Source: Anaeromassilibacillus senegalensis (GTDB lineage Bacteria > Bacillota > Clostridia > Oscillospirales > Acutalibacteraceae). Taken from it: DNA of 64,000 nucleotides. Location: positions 232,148 through 296,147 of the forward strand of contig NZ_LN868535.1 in NCBI RefSeq assembly GCF_001261775.1. Reading direction: 5' to 3'. The translations under genes were made by a program, and so were the position numbers. The notes beneath the pieces are model-generated. The model searched no databases, was not told the origin of the DNA, and was given only the letters and a program-made list of their open reading frames with translations. Shown piece by piece: positions 34,258 to 43,345 of this stretch (positions within the stretch are counted from its first letter, which is position 1; every line of letters begins with the position of its first letter).

Positions 34258-34309
34258 AAAGCCGTCGTATTCCAAGGGAAAAGGCCATTGGAATACGGCG
34301 GCTTTTTAT
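34258..34309 (+). terminator. Terminator after the symporter
   Basis: An 18-bp near-perfect stem (34258-34275 with 34288-34305, ends AAAGCCG and CGGCTTT) is followed by TTATA. Confidence 0.85.
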
Positions 34310-34361
34310 ATACGGATTTCCACGCGTGGGCGCGCAGGAAAGTCCCGTCCAATCGATTGGA

Positions 34362-34592
34362 TCAGCACCGATTGCACCCGGGGCCGCTCCATGGGAGCGC
34401 AATAATGCTCCACGCATAGATCTGCGGCGGGATGCTGTTGGTCATCACACCGTTGTACCGGATACTGACCACATTGCCCCGGCGGAACCAGCGCGCATTG
34501 GGCGTGATCACAACGACCTGCTGACGAGTTGCAAAATCCCATACGAGCAGACGGTCCCACTGTACCCCAATCACAAACGCATGCATTGTCAT
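34362..34592 (-). CDS. Small hypothetical protein
   Basis: 76 residues. MTMHAFVIGVQWDRLLVWDFATRQQVVVITPNARWFRRGNVVSIRYNGVMTNSIPPQIYA reads like a small beta-barrel protein (strand-rich, Trp/Arg/Gly turns, NGVMTNSIPPQI). AGGAGGTGG precedes a start at ATG 34592. Similar tiny proteins with a T-x-S-I-P-P-Q-I ending are, as far as I recall, common in clostridial genomes and unassigned. It lies alone between two + genes on the opposite strand; nothing else is visible in 34593-34811. Confidence 0.5.
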   Translation of the reverse strand: MTMHAFVIGVQWDRLLVWDFATRQQVVVITPNARWFRRGNVVSIRYNGVMTNSIPPQIYAWSIIALPWSGPGCNRC

Positions 34593-34811
34593 ACCTAACC
34601 ACCTCCTGTCATTCTACAGAATATGCCGGAAAGCGGTGGACGGGACCTCCTATAGAGATACTGACTGAGGTGTCGAATCCGCTCCGCATGGCAACGGAAT
34701 GGGATTTCCCCTCTCGGTGGGTTTCTTTTTTCATGAAAAACGTTTAAAATAATACCAGAAATTCTATTTGTCCGCTATGCAGACAGATTGCCATATTAAG
34801 GAGGCAACTGC

Positions 34812-35378
34812 GTGATCGTGTTGATCGGCGGCGAAAGCCGCACCGGAAAAACTCTGCTGTCCCAGCGGCTGTTGGAACGGGTTCATTATCCCTGCACCAG
34901 CTTGGATCATCTGAAAATGGGTCTGATCCGCGGATGGCCGGACTGCGGATTCACTGCAAACGACGCGGATGACGTGATTTCCCAAGCGCTCTGGGGCATC
35001 CTAAAGGGGATGATCGACACCTGCCGGGAAAACAAACAAAACCTGATCCTGGAAGGCTGTTATTTACCGCCGGAAAGGGTCTGCAAATTGTCCGGCCGCG
35101 ATATCATCGCTCTGTATCTGGGTTTTTCATCCGGCTACATCCGGACCCATTTTGATGATATACGCCGGTACGAAAACGTCGTTGAACAGCGCCTGTCCTC
35201 CGAACAACAGGAGGTCGAGGATTATATAACCGCGCACCGGGCGCTTCGGGCGCGCTGCATCGCCTGCGGACTGCCATATTTCTCCATACAGGAAAACTAC
35301 GTGTTGGAAACAGATACTGTTTTACAATGGATTACAAAACAAATCGGAGGCCATGATGAAACTGGAAATCTACTTTGA
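34812..35378 (+). CDS. P-loop kinase-like protein
   Basis: 188 residues. The Walker A motif is at the very start (IVLIGGESRTGKTLLSQRLLE), then LDHLKMG, and a helical core with LILEGCYLPPERV and FDDIRRYENVVEQRL. It resembles small nucleotide or sugar kinases of the P-loop class with unknown acceptor. The start is GTG 34812 behind AAGGAGGC. The stop overlaps the next gene by 26 bases, so the two are coupled. Substrate unassigned. Confidence 0.68.
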   Translation: MIVLIGGESRTGKTLLSQRLLERVHYPCTSLDHLKMGLIRGWPDCGFTANDADDVISQALWGILKGMIDTCRENKQNLILEGCYLPPERVCKLSGRDIIALYLGFSSGYIRTHFDDIRRYENVVEQRLSSEQQEVEDYITAHRALRARCIACGLPYFSIQENYVLETDTVLQWITKQIGGHDETGNLL

Positions 35379-35880
35379 TTATCTGTGCGAATACTGTGAG
35401 ATGGGCTGGCGCCACTGGCGCGAGCTGCTGCCCGGCTATCCGCTGATCACCCCTGTCTGGCGCCCCTGCGAGGCGCATCCCAGAGCCAGCGAGCCGTATT
35501 ACGGGCGCCACAGCGACCTGGCCATTCAGGGAATGCTGCTGCTTCAGGAACAGGGCGGAGACGTCGCAGCATACAACGACCTGATTTTTCAGGCGGCCTG
35601 GCACGGCGGAAAAAACATCGAAGATCCCGCGCTTCTGGCCCATTACGGCGCGATGTGCGGCGTGTCCGAGCCCGTTTTTTACGAGGCGGTCCGCGGGGGC
35701 CGCTATCAGGCGGCACTGGAAGCGGCCAACCATCACGCCTGGGGCAGGCTGGGGGTTCCAGCGGTGCCCAGCTACCTTGCGGAAAATGGCCGCCGGTTGG
35801 ACGCCCGGCTGGGTATCGGCGTCCCCAAAGCACAGTTCAAACAGTTTTTGGAGGAACTCTCGCGGACAAACGGCACTTAA
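35353..35880 (+). CDS. DsbA/HCCA-isomerase-like thioredoxin-fold protein
   Basis: 175 residues. LEIYFDYLCEYCEMGW places a C-x-x-C active site at the N-terminus, as in DsbA and FrnE-type oxidoreductases. A helical insertion (HSDLAIQGMLLLQEQGGDVAAYNDLIF) and the cis-Pro loop GRLGVPAVPSYLAENG near the C-terminus complete the family features. It is predicted to be cytoplasmic because there is no signal peptide. It likely catalyses a thiol-disulfide or isomerase reaction on a small molecule. Coupled to the kinase gene, RBS CGGAGGCC. Confidence 0.75.
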   Translation: MMKLEIYFDYLCEYCEMGWRHWRELLPGYPLITPVWRPCEAHPRASEPYYGRHSDLAIQGMLLLQEQGGDVAAYNDLIFQAAWHGGKNIEDPALLAHYGAMCGVSEPVFYEAVRGGRYQAALEAANHHAWGRLGVPAVPSYLAENGRRLDARLGIGVPKAQFKQFLEELSRTNGT

Positions 35881-35921
35881 CCCCCGTTTCATACCAGCTT
35901 TTTCAAGTTAGGAGGATGCAT

Positions 35922-36116
35922 TTGAACGGACAAAACCGGGACGACGTCAAAATCGGCGCGAAGGTCAGCGTCGTGTGCAAGGCCGATCAGCGGACCGGCA
36001 AACGGACCGAGGGCATCGTGGCACGGCTCCTGACAAAGAGCCGCTTTCACCCGCACGGCATCAAGGTCCTGCTGGAGGACGGACAGGTCGGACGCGTGCA
36101 GGAAATTCTTGAATAA
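35922..36116 (+). CDS. ywbE: YwbE family protein
   Basis: 64 residues. NGQNRDDVKIGAKVSVVCKADQRTGKRTEGIVARLLTKSRFHPHGIKVLLEDGQVGRVQEIL matches the small Bacillus YwbE family over its whole length, with the QDQRTGK-like and HPHGIKV signatures. It has a KOW/SH3-like fold of unknown function. The start is TTG 35922, six bases after GGAGGA; the aligned family start (MNGQ) supports it. The longer frame upstream in this phase is a shadow of the previous gene. Confidence 0.85.
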   Translation: MNGQNRDDVKIGAKVSVVCKADQRTGKRTEGIVARLLTKSRFHPHGIKVLLEDGQVGRVQEILE

Positions 36117-36370
36117 ATGTGCGCGGGGCGCATAGAGACTAAATGAAGAACACGCCGCAAAATGAAAGTGTGATGGCAACTCGTACAAGGAGATCGCTTT
36201 CAATATAAGAAAACGCCTTTGAAAATGGCCTGTTGATTCACGGCCAGATTCAAGGGCGTTTTTGTTTATTTCTCCTTAGAGCTATTTTTCAATGTGACTT
36301 AATCCTCAGCGAAAGCTGGGGAAGTAAGAAAAGCCCTGAAAACAACTCACTATCTCACATTAGTAATATT

Positions 36371-36740
36371 ACTCGTTCCCACTCACTCTTCTCAGAAAGA
36401 GGATCTCCGGTCGGGACGCTCGCTAGAGGCTAACGCCTCGCTCGACGCTTTAAACGACCATCGCCGTTTTCAGAAGTGTAGAACAACCTATTTTAAGAAT
36501 TGTCCACAAGGTAAAACCGGTTTCCGCCGCTTTTAGAAACGTAGAAAGACCTATTTTAAGCATGATTTGCAAGGTGAAAATGTTCCTCGCCGGAGGCGCG
36601 TTCCGACTGGAAGTCCGCGTTCCGACCGGAGGCCCGCAAAAGACGTTGCATATCCCGCTCCTTGCGAGGAGCGGCCAAAGGCTCTGCCTTTGGAAACCGC
36701 CGCTTTTCAGAAAAGCGGATAAACACCGTTCAGTAATAAC
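36371..36740 (+). repeat. Palindrome-rich interspersed repeat, copy A
   Basis: The 697-base gap 36117-36813 has no gene. From ACTCGTTCCCACTC (36371-36384) it shows linked modules also present near 43.0-43.3 kb (inverted) and 63.6-64.0 kb: AAAGACGTTGCA near 36639, the hairpin CGCTCCTTGCGAGGAGCG (36656-36673), CCAAAGGCTCTGCCTTTGG and CCGCTTTTCAGAAAAGCGG (36700-36718). Inside lie two diverged 63-base direct repeats starting near 36462 and 36525 (GAC/CAACCTATTTTAAG motif). Confidence 0.75.
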
Positions 36741-36813
36741 CCGCCAAAGAAACAAAATAGGACTATCCTTATTTTTATAACCGAGTCTGCGCGTCTGTCT
36801 GAAAACGGAACAC

Positions 36814-37857
36814 TCAGTCCTTGACCGCGAAGCAAAGCTTTGTCATATGGTCGTACCGCTCGCCCTTTTTCAGCACCGGGGACGGGAAGTTGGTGCAGCG
36901 CAGCGCATTCGGAAAATACTGTGTTTCCAGGCAGAGGCCCATGTTTTTCTCGTAGGCGACGCCCGATTTTCCCACCGGGCCGTCCAGCACGTTTCCGCTA
37001 TAGAACTGCACACCGGGCATCGTGGTGGAAATGGTCATTGCAATGCCCGTATCCGGCGCGTACAGTACCGCCGCGGTATTCTCCTTCTCCACGCCGTCCA
37101 GAATAAAATTGTGGTCGTATCCCAGGCCGTTTTTCAGCTGCACACAGTCCGCGTGGATGTCGCGGCCCACCTCCTTGGGCTGGCGGAAGTCGAACGGCGT
37201 GCTGTCCACCTCCAGAATTTTTCCGGTCGGCAGGCAGTGTTCATCGTTCTCCGTAAACCGCGCGGCGGGAATTTGCAGCACATGATGCAGAATGGTGCCT
37301 TTTCCCTCTCCACTGAGGTTGAAATAACAGTGGTTGGTCAGGTTGACCACGGTATCCGCATCGGTTTCCGCCTCATAGCGGAGGATCAATTCGTTGTCGT
37401 CCGTGAGCTGGTAGGACATGCTGACATCCAGATTCCCCGGATAGCCCTCCTCCCCATCGGGAGAGCGGCGTCCAAACACCAGCCGCCCGTCCTCTACGGT
37501 GTATTCCCATACCCGCTTGTCAAAGCCGCGCAGGCCGCCGTGCAGATGGTTTGGGCCGTTATTGACCGCCAGACGGTATTCCTTTCCGTTCAGGACAAAC
37601 ACGCCCTTTTCAATACGGTTGGCGTGGCGGCCAACCACCGCGCCCAGATAGCCGTCGTTTTTCTCGTACTCCGCCAGCGTGCGGTAACCCAGGCAGATAT
37701 CCGTTAGCCTGCCTTCGCGGTCCGGAACCAGAATGGACGTAATGGTACAGCCGTAGTTCATCAAAGTGACGGACGCGCCGGCATTGTTTTCCAGCCGGAA
37801 CTGGAACACTTCTTTTCCGTCCTCCGTCACGCCAAAGGGTTCTTTGGTTATCTTCAT
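36814..37857 (-). CDS. galM: Aldose 1-epimerase (mutarotase)
   Basis: 347 residues from ATG 37857 (AAAGGAGAGAC upstream). It interconverts alpha and beta anomers of galactose/glucose. Family features: MNYGCTITSILVPD, GAVVGRHANRIEKGVFVLNGKEYRLAVNNGPNHLHGG (Arg and His of the active site), VNLTNHCYFNLSG (catalytic His) and a late LCLETQYFPNALRCTNFPSPVLKKGERY (Glu base). It is the last gene of the kinase-regulator-receptor series and fits a galactose or galactofuranose system. Cytoplasmic. Confidence 0.92.
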   Translation of the reverse strand: MKITKEPFGVTEDGKEVFQFRLENNAGASVTLMNYGCTITSILVPDREGRLTDICLGYRTLAEYEKNDGYLGAVVGRHANRIEKGVFVLNGKEYRLAVNNGPNHLHGGLRGFDKRVWEYTVEDGRLVFGRRSPDGEEGYPGNLDVSMSYQLTDDNELILRYEAETDADTVVNLTNHCYFNLSGEGKGTILHHVLQIPAARFTENDEHCLPTGKILEVDSTPFDFRQPKEVGRDIHADCVQLKNGLGYDHNFILDGVEKENTAAVLYAPDTGIAMTISTTMPGVQFYSGNVLDGPVGKSGVAYEKNMGLCLETQYFPNALRCTNFPSPVLKKGERYDHMTKLCFAVKD

Positions 37858-37896
37858 AACAGTCTCTCCTTTTTGTCTCTGCTGCCGTTGCGGCAA

Positions 37897-39810
37897 TCAA
37901 TATTTTCTGCTGCGTATGTAATCCTTCGCATTTTCTTCTGTAAAAACTTTTTCATCCGTAATGATGCGCAGAGGCAATTCCTTGCCCGCCATCAGGTCGG
38001 TGATGGCCTTCATCAGCTGCGGCCCCAGCAGCGGGCTGCACTCCACGACGCAGTTCAGCCTACCGTCCACCAGCGCCTGGAACGCCGTGCGCGCACCGTC
38101 CACGGAAATCAGCTTCACGTCCTTGCCCGGCTGAATGCCGTGCTCCTCCAGTGCGTCCGCCGCGCCCAGCGCCATATCGTCATTGTGGGAGAAAATCGCG
38201 TCAATGTCCCACTCGTGCTTCGCCAGATACTCCTCGATCACCTTGCGGCCGCCCTCGTAGGTATAGTCGCCGCAGCCGAAATAGACGATGTTACAGCCCG
38301 GGTACTCCTTGAGCACCTCGCGGAAGCCCTGGCTGCGGTCCTCCGTCGGAGACGCGCCGAGCGTCCCCTCCAACTCCATAATGCGCAGAGAGCTTTGAGG
38401 CGTTTCCAGCGTGCCGCCCAGCCAGCGCATGGCGCGCCGCCCCTCTTCGATGAAGTCCGCGCCGATAAACGTCATATACATATTGTCGTCTTTGGTTGTG
38501 ACGCGCCGGTCGGACAGCAGCACCGGAATCCCCGCGTCGCGCGCCTCCGCCAGCACCTCGTCCCAGCCGCTGTCCACAACGGGGCTGATCACGATAACGT
38601 CCACATCCATTTTGATAAACCGGCGGATGGCTTCAATCTGCCGGCCCTGATCCTGGTCCGCGTCCTCATACAGCAGGCTGACGCCGAAATCGCGGGCCGC
38701 CTTTTTAATCGACTCCGTGTTGGCCAGACGCCAGGCGCTCTCCGTGCCGACCTGGGCATACCCGACGGTAATCGCCCTTTTCGTCGCCTCCGGAACCTGG
38801 TTCAGGCTGGCTTCGTAATCGTCCGCGTTCTCCTTGGTGATGTTGTGGCTGCGCAGGATAACCTGCTTGGGCACGCCGCTGACGTTGTTGAGGATTTCCA
38901 GCGCATACTGCACCGCCTCGCGCCCGCCGGTCGGGCAGGTGATCGTCTCGTCAATCATCCCGCGGCGCACCAGATTCACGCCGTCGTCCTCGCCGGTGAA
39001 GCCGTCCACTCCTACGATGCGGATATGGTCGTATCCCAGCTGTTTGACCGCATTGTATGCGCCCAGCGCCATATAGTCGTTGTGAGCAAAGATCACATCG
39101 ATGCCGCGGAGCCGCGTACCGAAGGCCTTGACGATGTCCTCCGCCGAATCGCGCGATTCGCTGACCACCGCCACATGCTCCACCTGGATATCGCCTTCTC
39201 CGGAAATCACACTGCTGAAGCCCTCGCTGCGGTCGATGCTCGCCTGGGAGGCCGAGCTGCCGCACAGCTCCAGTACCGAGCCGCTTTTGCCGTTCATCAT
39301 GCGCAGTGCGGCTTCCCCCGCCTGCTTGCCAATGGTCTTGTTATCCGGCCCGATAAAGAGGGAATAGTCAAAACCTTCCACCACGCGGTCCAGCACGATG
39401 ACCGGGATCGACTGGTTGTACACATTGCTGACCACCGGTGTGATTTTCTTAACGTCGCACGGCGAGACAATCATGAGGTCGATGCCGTAATCCAGCAGAC
39501 GCTGGATATCCGTCATCTGTTTGGCGCTGTCGTCCGTCGCGTCTGTAAAGACAAGACGGACATTGGGGTACTTTGCGGCCTCATCCTGTATTTCCCGGGT
39601 AAGGACCAGCCGCCACGGTTCACGCATGTTCGCCTGCGATACACCGATTACATAGTCGATCTTATCCGGTTCCTGACGCGCCGCGCATGCCGAAAACATG
39701 GAAAACAGCAGTGCGACGGTCAGCAGGCAGATCCCGCCGCCTTTCCAGATGCGGCGGCGGTGCCTGACCAAACTTTCTTTCATTGACTCCATTCGTCCGC
39801 TGAGCTTCAT
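37897..39810 (-). CDS. Lipoprotein with two tandem sugar-binding (Peripla_BP) domains
   Basis: 637 residues. A short signal with a lipobox (LFSMFSAC) makes it a lipoprotein. Two complete type-1 periplasmic binding domains follow: about 45-350 (VIGVSQANMREPWRLVLTREIQDEA...) and about 355-637 (VGYAQVGTESAWRLANTESIKKAARDFG...). The second closely resembles the separate YtfQ-like protein at 47751; the first is more RbsB-like. Solute-binding proteins normally have one such domain, so this is a natural tandem fusion. It is translationally coupled (ATGA) to the YesN-type regulator, suggesting it presents sugar to the sensor kinase rather than to the transporter. It is not followed by permease genes. 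Confidence 0.85.
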   Translation of the reverse strand: MKLSGRMESMKESLVRHRRRIWKGGGICLLTVALLFSMFSACAARQEPDKIDYVIGVSQANMREPWRLVLTREIQDEAAKYPNVRLVFTDATDDSAKQMTDIQRLLDYGIDLMIVSPCDVKKITPVVSNVYNQSIPVIVLDRVVEGFDYSLFIGPDNKTIGKQAGEAALRMMNGKSGSVLELCGSSASQASIDRSEGFSSVISGEGDIQVEHVAVVSESRDSAEDIVKAFGTRLRGIDVIFAHNDYMALGAYNAVKQLGYDHIRIVGVDGFTGEDDGVNLVRRGMIDETITCPTGGREAVQYALEILNNVSGVPKQVILRSHNITKENADDYEASLNQVPEATKRAITVGYAQVGTESAWRLANTESIKKAARDFGVSLLYEDADQDQGRQIEAIRRFIKMDVDVIVISPVVDSGWDEVLAEARDAGIPVLLSDRRVTTKDDNMYMTFIGADFIEEGRRAMRWLGGTLETPQSSLRIMELEGTLGASPTEDRSQGFREVLKEYPGCNIVYFGCGDYTYEGGRKVIEEYLAKHEWDIDAIFSHNDDMALGAADALEEHGIQPGKDVKLISVDGARTAFQALVDGRLNCVVECSPLLGPQLMKAITDLMAGKELPLRIITDEKVFTEENAKDYIRSRKY

Positions 39811-41009
39811 TTTTTCTGCAGCCCTTTCTTATATTCCATGGGAGAAACGCCCAGCACCTTCTTAAATGCGCTGCTGAAATAATGCTGGCTGGAATAGCCC
39901 ACCCGCTCCGCAATTTCATACATTTTGAGGTCCTCGTCCGCCAGCAGCTCGATCGCCTTGCGGATGCGCACCCGTGTGATATAGTCCATGAACGTGATAC
40001 CCGTGCTCTGCCGGAACACGCGGCTGAGATGCTGCGGCGACACGTGCGTATAGTCCGCCGCGTCGGTCAGGGAAAATGCCTCCATCGAGAAATTTTCCTC
40101 TATGTAATGCTTGACGTCCCGCACCAGCTGCGGCGTCTCCAGCAGCGCCCGCATCTCATCCATGGCCGCCTCATATGCGCCGGGCAGGTCCGAGAACTCC
40201 CCCGCGCCCTTGTGCGCAATCGCCACATCCACAGGCAGATACTGCTGTAACAGGCGCGACAGCCGTTCGCCGGCCGCGAGCCATTCCTCCCGCGGCGTAC
40301 AGGCGGTAATCAGCACCAGGTCGCCGCCCGCATTGCGGCAGGCGGAAACGGGCTGGAACGATTGAAACACTTCCTCCGCGATATTTTCCGCGGCGTAGAA
40401 CAGCAGGTCGTCGTCCCACTCACCGCCGATCTCCGCGTTGTCCTTGTCCTCCAGATGGATCAGCGTGACACCAAAGTCCTTTGGAAGTTCCAGGCTCAGC
40501 GCGGCAATGCGTTCCTCGACCTCCGTCTCGCTGAAATGGCCGCCCAGCCATCCCTCCAGAAATTCCGCGATCAGCGCCGGGCGGTTTTTCTCCACCAGTA
40601 CCCGCGCCCATTCCAGGTATTTCACCTGCTTCTTGCGCCGGCCCAGCTGCTCCTTGGCGCGGTCCACCGCGTCGTAAAAGGTATTCTCCATGATGGGCTT
40701 GAGCAGATAGTCAAACACGCCCAGACGCAAAGCCTTCTGGGCGTACTTGAAATCGTCGTACCCGGTGATCACGATGATCACCGCATTTTTCAAAATTCCT
40801 TCCAGCTTTTCAATGAACTCCAAACCGTTTAAAAACGGCATGTTGATGTCCACGAACAACAGGTCCGGCAGGTGCTCCGCCGCAAGCTCCAGCGCCATTT
40901 CGCCGTCCTCCGCCTGCGCGACCACCTCGATTTCCGGGTCCTTTTTCAAAAAATATGCAATTCCCCGGCGAATGATGTCCTCATCGTCCGCAATCAGCGC
41001 CTTATACAA
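39807..41009 (-). CDS. YesN-type response regulator with AraC output domain
   Basis: 400 residues. The receiver domain (ALIADDEDIIRRGIAYF, phospho-Asp in LLFVDINMPFLNG, K in YLLKPI) is followed by a linker of about 150 residues and a C-terminal AraC double HTH (IRKAIELLADEDLKMYEIAERVGYSSQHYFSSAFKKVLGVSPMEYK). It partners the kinase directly upstream. The start is TTG 41009, six bases downstream of the kinase stop. Candidate binding sites are two direct TTTACGAT repeats in front of the ABC transporter operon at 48919-48948. Confidence 0.92.
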   Translation of the reverse strand: MYKALIADDEDIIRRGIAYFLKKDPEIEVVAQAEDGEMALELAAEHLPDLLFVDINMPFLNGLEFIEKLEGILKNAVIIVITGYDDFKYAQKALRLGVFDYLLKPIMENTFYDAVDRAKEQLGRRKKQVKYLEWARVLVEKNRPALIAEFLEGWLGGHFSETEVEERIAALSLELPKDFGVTLIHLEDKDNAEIGGEWDDDLLFYAAENIAEEVFQSFQPVSACRNAGGDLVLITACTPREEWLAAGERLSRLLQQYLPVDVAIAHKGAGEFSDLPGAYEAAMDEMRALLETPQLVRDVKHYIEENFSMEAFSLTDAADYTHVSPQHLSRVFRQSTGITFMDYITRVRIRKAIELLADEDLKMYEIAERVGYSSQHYFSSAFKKVLGVSPMEYKKGLQKK

Positions 41010-41015
41010 CTCCCA

Positions 41016-42818
41016 TCACTCCTCATCAAAATCTTTCACTTCTTTATCCCTGGGAAGCGTAATCGTCACGCATGTTCCCTCGCCCAATTGGCTTTCCACG
41101 CGGACGCCGTACTGTTCCCCATAACAGAGCTGGATGCGTTCCCGGATGTAGAACATGCCGAAGCTGGTCTTCTCGTCCAGCTCCGAATGCTCGCTCATCC
41201 GGCGGTTGAGTTCCTCCACTTTCTCCTGCGGCATGCCCGCACCGTTGTCACGGATGGTCAGGATCATGCTTTTTCCCCGCGCCTCCCCGCTGACATAGAC
41301 GGTACCGCCGCCGCGTTTTGCTTTAATGCCGTGATAAATGGCGTTTTCCACCAGAGGCTGCAGGATCAATTTGGGGACTTTATACGGGTACAGGGATTCT
41401 TCCACATGGATTTCATAATTAAGCCGGTCCTTATAACGGATTTTCTGGATGTATAAGTAGTTGGAAACGTGCGTGATCTCCTCCTGCACGGTGATGATGT
41501 CGTTGCCGTGGCTCAGGCCGATGCGGAACATATTGGTCAGGGCGTCCACCAGCTTGACGATATCCTCCGCCTCATAGTCGCGGGCCATCCAGCTGATGGT
41601 GTCCAGGGTATTGTAAAGAAAATGCGGTTTGATCTGTTCCTGCAGCGATTTCATTTCCGCCAGGCGCTTGTTTTTCTGCTCCACGTAGACCATGTGAATC
41701 AGATTGTCGATCTGCTCGATCATATGGTTGAAGCTCCACCCCAGCGCGCCGATCTCGTCATTGTAGGGGCTGTCGAACCGGACGCTGAGGTCGCCGGACT
41801 CCGCGCGCTTCATCAGCTGCTTCAGGCGCAGGATCGGCTGGGTCATCGTGCGGCCCATATGGAACGACACGGTAACGATTAAAATCAGCGAGATGATAAT
41901 ACTCGCAATTAAAATATATATGATGGTATTGACGCCGGCCATCACCTCGTCCATGGAAAAGACGCCCACCGTGCGCCAGCCGGTATAGCCGGACAGCTCG
42001 CTGCGGATCTGGTAGCTGCCGCCCTGGATCCGGGCGTTGACCGGCATGTTTCCGTCCCGCAGCCACTGCGGATTGACGCGGTATACAACGTCGTTGACCG
42101 GCGTATAGACGATGTTGTCGTTCTCGTCCGTGACAAACACAAACCCTTTTTCTCCAATGGTCGCGCCCTTGATCGACTTCTGGATGATATCGTGCCGGAT
42201 ATCGAACAGAACCACACCCAGCACTTCCCCGGTATGCGGGTCCTGCACCGCCTTTGCCAGGGAGAACACGTCGTCGACGCTGTAGCTGCGGTTGGTCACG
42301 ATGTTCCGCCCGGTGACGACGCTGATCAGCTGGATTTCGTCGGGCGCCCCGGCCGCCTGCCGGTACCAGGATTCCTCCTCGAATGGATCGCGGGAAATGC
42401 GGGACATGCCGGTACTGACGTACATATCGTTTTTGGACGCGACCAGAATCCCCGCTACCTCGTGATGGGACCCCGCAATGTTTTCCAGGATCGCGCGAAT
42501 TTTCGCGGATTCTGTTTGCCAATCCGCATCCAGATCGGACCGCATATGGAACAGCGGGGAATCCTTCAGGTCCATCTGGATATAGTTGGCCATCTTTTCA
42601 ATGGTTCCCACATAGACATCCATGGAATTGCTGACTTGATGGATCATCTGCGCCGTATGCTCAACAGCGGTCTTCTGCGCCTGGTTCAGGAACACCGAGC
42701 CGCTGACAATGGAGAAGATAATAAAGGGAATGAGCGCTATAAAGATATTGGACATGGTCATTCTGCTGCGCAGGCCCACGTTTCGGAAGATTTGCTTGAA
42801 TTTTCGCACCACATTCAC
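41016..42818 (-). CDS. YesM-type sensor histidine kinase
   Basis: About 600 residues. N-terminal membrane segment, extracytoplasmic dCache-like sensor (about 45-285), second membrane segment (IYILIASIIISLILIVTVSF), HAMP, then His_kinase (EQIKPHFLYNTLDTISWMARD) and HATPase (LVENAIYHGIK, DNGAG). It senses a sugar or sugar-loaded lipoprotein at the surface and phosphorylates the YesN-type regulator. GAGGTGAAT overlaps the first GTG (42818); starts at GTG 42812 or 42809 are also possible. The promoter at 42855-42883 precedes it. Confidence 0.92.
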   Translation of the reverse strand: MNVVRKFKQIFRNVGLRSRMTMSNIFIALIPFIIFSIVSGSVFLNQAQKTAVEHTAQMIHQVSNSMDVYVGTIEKMANYIQMDLKDSPLFHMRSDLDADWQTESAKIRAILENIAGSHHEVAGILVASKNDMYVSTGMSRISRDPFEEESWYRQAAGAPDEIQLISVVTGRNIVTNRSYSVDDVFSLAKAVQDPHTGEVLGVVLFDIRHDIIQKSIKGATIGEKGFVFVTDENDNIVYTPVNDVVYRVNPQWLRDGNMPVNARIQGGSYQIRSELSGYTGWRTVGVFSMDEVMAGVNTIIYILIASIIISLILIVTVSFHMGRTMTQPILRLKQLMKRAESGDLSVRFDSPYNDEIGALGWSFNHMIEQIDNLIHMVYVEQKNKRLAEMKSLQEQIKPHFLYNTLDTISWMARDYEAEDIVKLVDALTNMFRIGLSHGNDIITVQEEITHVSNYLYIQKIRYKDRLNYEIHVEESLYPYKVPKLILQPLVENAIYHGIKAKRGGGTVYVSGEARGKSMILTIRDNGAGMPQEKVEELNRRMSEHSELDEKTSFGMFYIRERIQLCYGEQYGVRVESQLGEGTCVTITLPRDKEVKDFDEE

Positions 42819-42854
42819 CTCATTTAACTGAATCGCACAAATATACTATTTCTT

Positions 42855-42883
42855 ATTATATAATACTAGCAAGATTTTCGCAA
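42855..42883 (-). promoter_or_regulatory. Promoter of the kinase operon
   Basis: On the minus strand TTGCGA (42883-42878), 17 bases, then TATAAT (42860-42855). The surrounding sequence is AT-rich. Confidence 0.7.
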
Positions 42884-42944
42884 TTGTTTAGCAATTGTTA
42901 GAATTTTCCTTGGAAAAAAGCAAAAAAGCAGGGATGCTCTCCGG

Positions 42945-43330
42945 GCGTTCAGAACGCCCGGACGCAGAGCAATTGGCCCCACGACCGAAACGCAAAGCAT
43001 TCCGGGAGCATCCCCATTCGTCTTTGGAGGACTTGTACACAATATGTTTTTCCGCTTTTCTGAAAAGCGGGACCTGCGGTCAGCCCGCGCCTATGGCGAG
43101 GACCGCTTTTGCCTTGCAGGTAATCACTAAAACGCGTTTTCCCGCTTTTCTGAAAATCGGGACCTGCGGTCAGCCCGCGCCTATGGCGAGGATCGCTTTT
43201 ACCTTGCAGGTAATCGCTAAAACGCGTTTTCCCACTTTTCTAAAAAGCGGCGGTTTCCAAAGGCAGGGCCTTTGGTCGCTCCTCGCAAGGAGCGAAACGC
43301 TCTTTCTGAGAAGAGCGAGTGGGAACGAGT
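42945..43330 (-). repeat. Palindrome-rich interspersed repeat, copy B, with 90-bp tandem units
   Basis: Copy B reads on the minus strand from GAGTGGGAACGAGT (43317-43330). Going leftwards it has a CGCTCCTCGCAAGGAGCG hairpin (43277-43294), a CCAAAGGC-type hairpin near 43256, and two tandem 90-base units (43052-43141 and 43142-43231) with a third degenerate start. Each unit has CCGCTTTTCTGAAAA-CGG, GACCTGCGGTCAGCCCGCGC and ACC/GCCTTGCAGGTAATC, differing at a handful of bases. There is no RBS or open frame of note. Confidence 0.78.
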
Positions 43331-43345
43331 GATATGGTTGTTTAT

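Noticed and set aside
37873..39786. 637-residue + strand open frame opposite the double-binding-domain lipoprotein
   Set aside because: High-GC codon usage leaves the complement open; the sequence is His/Arg/Val-rich without known motifs, whereas the minus strand has clear family features.
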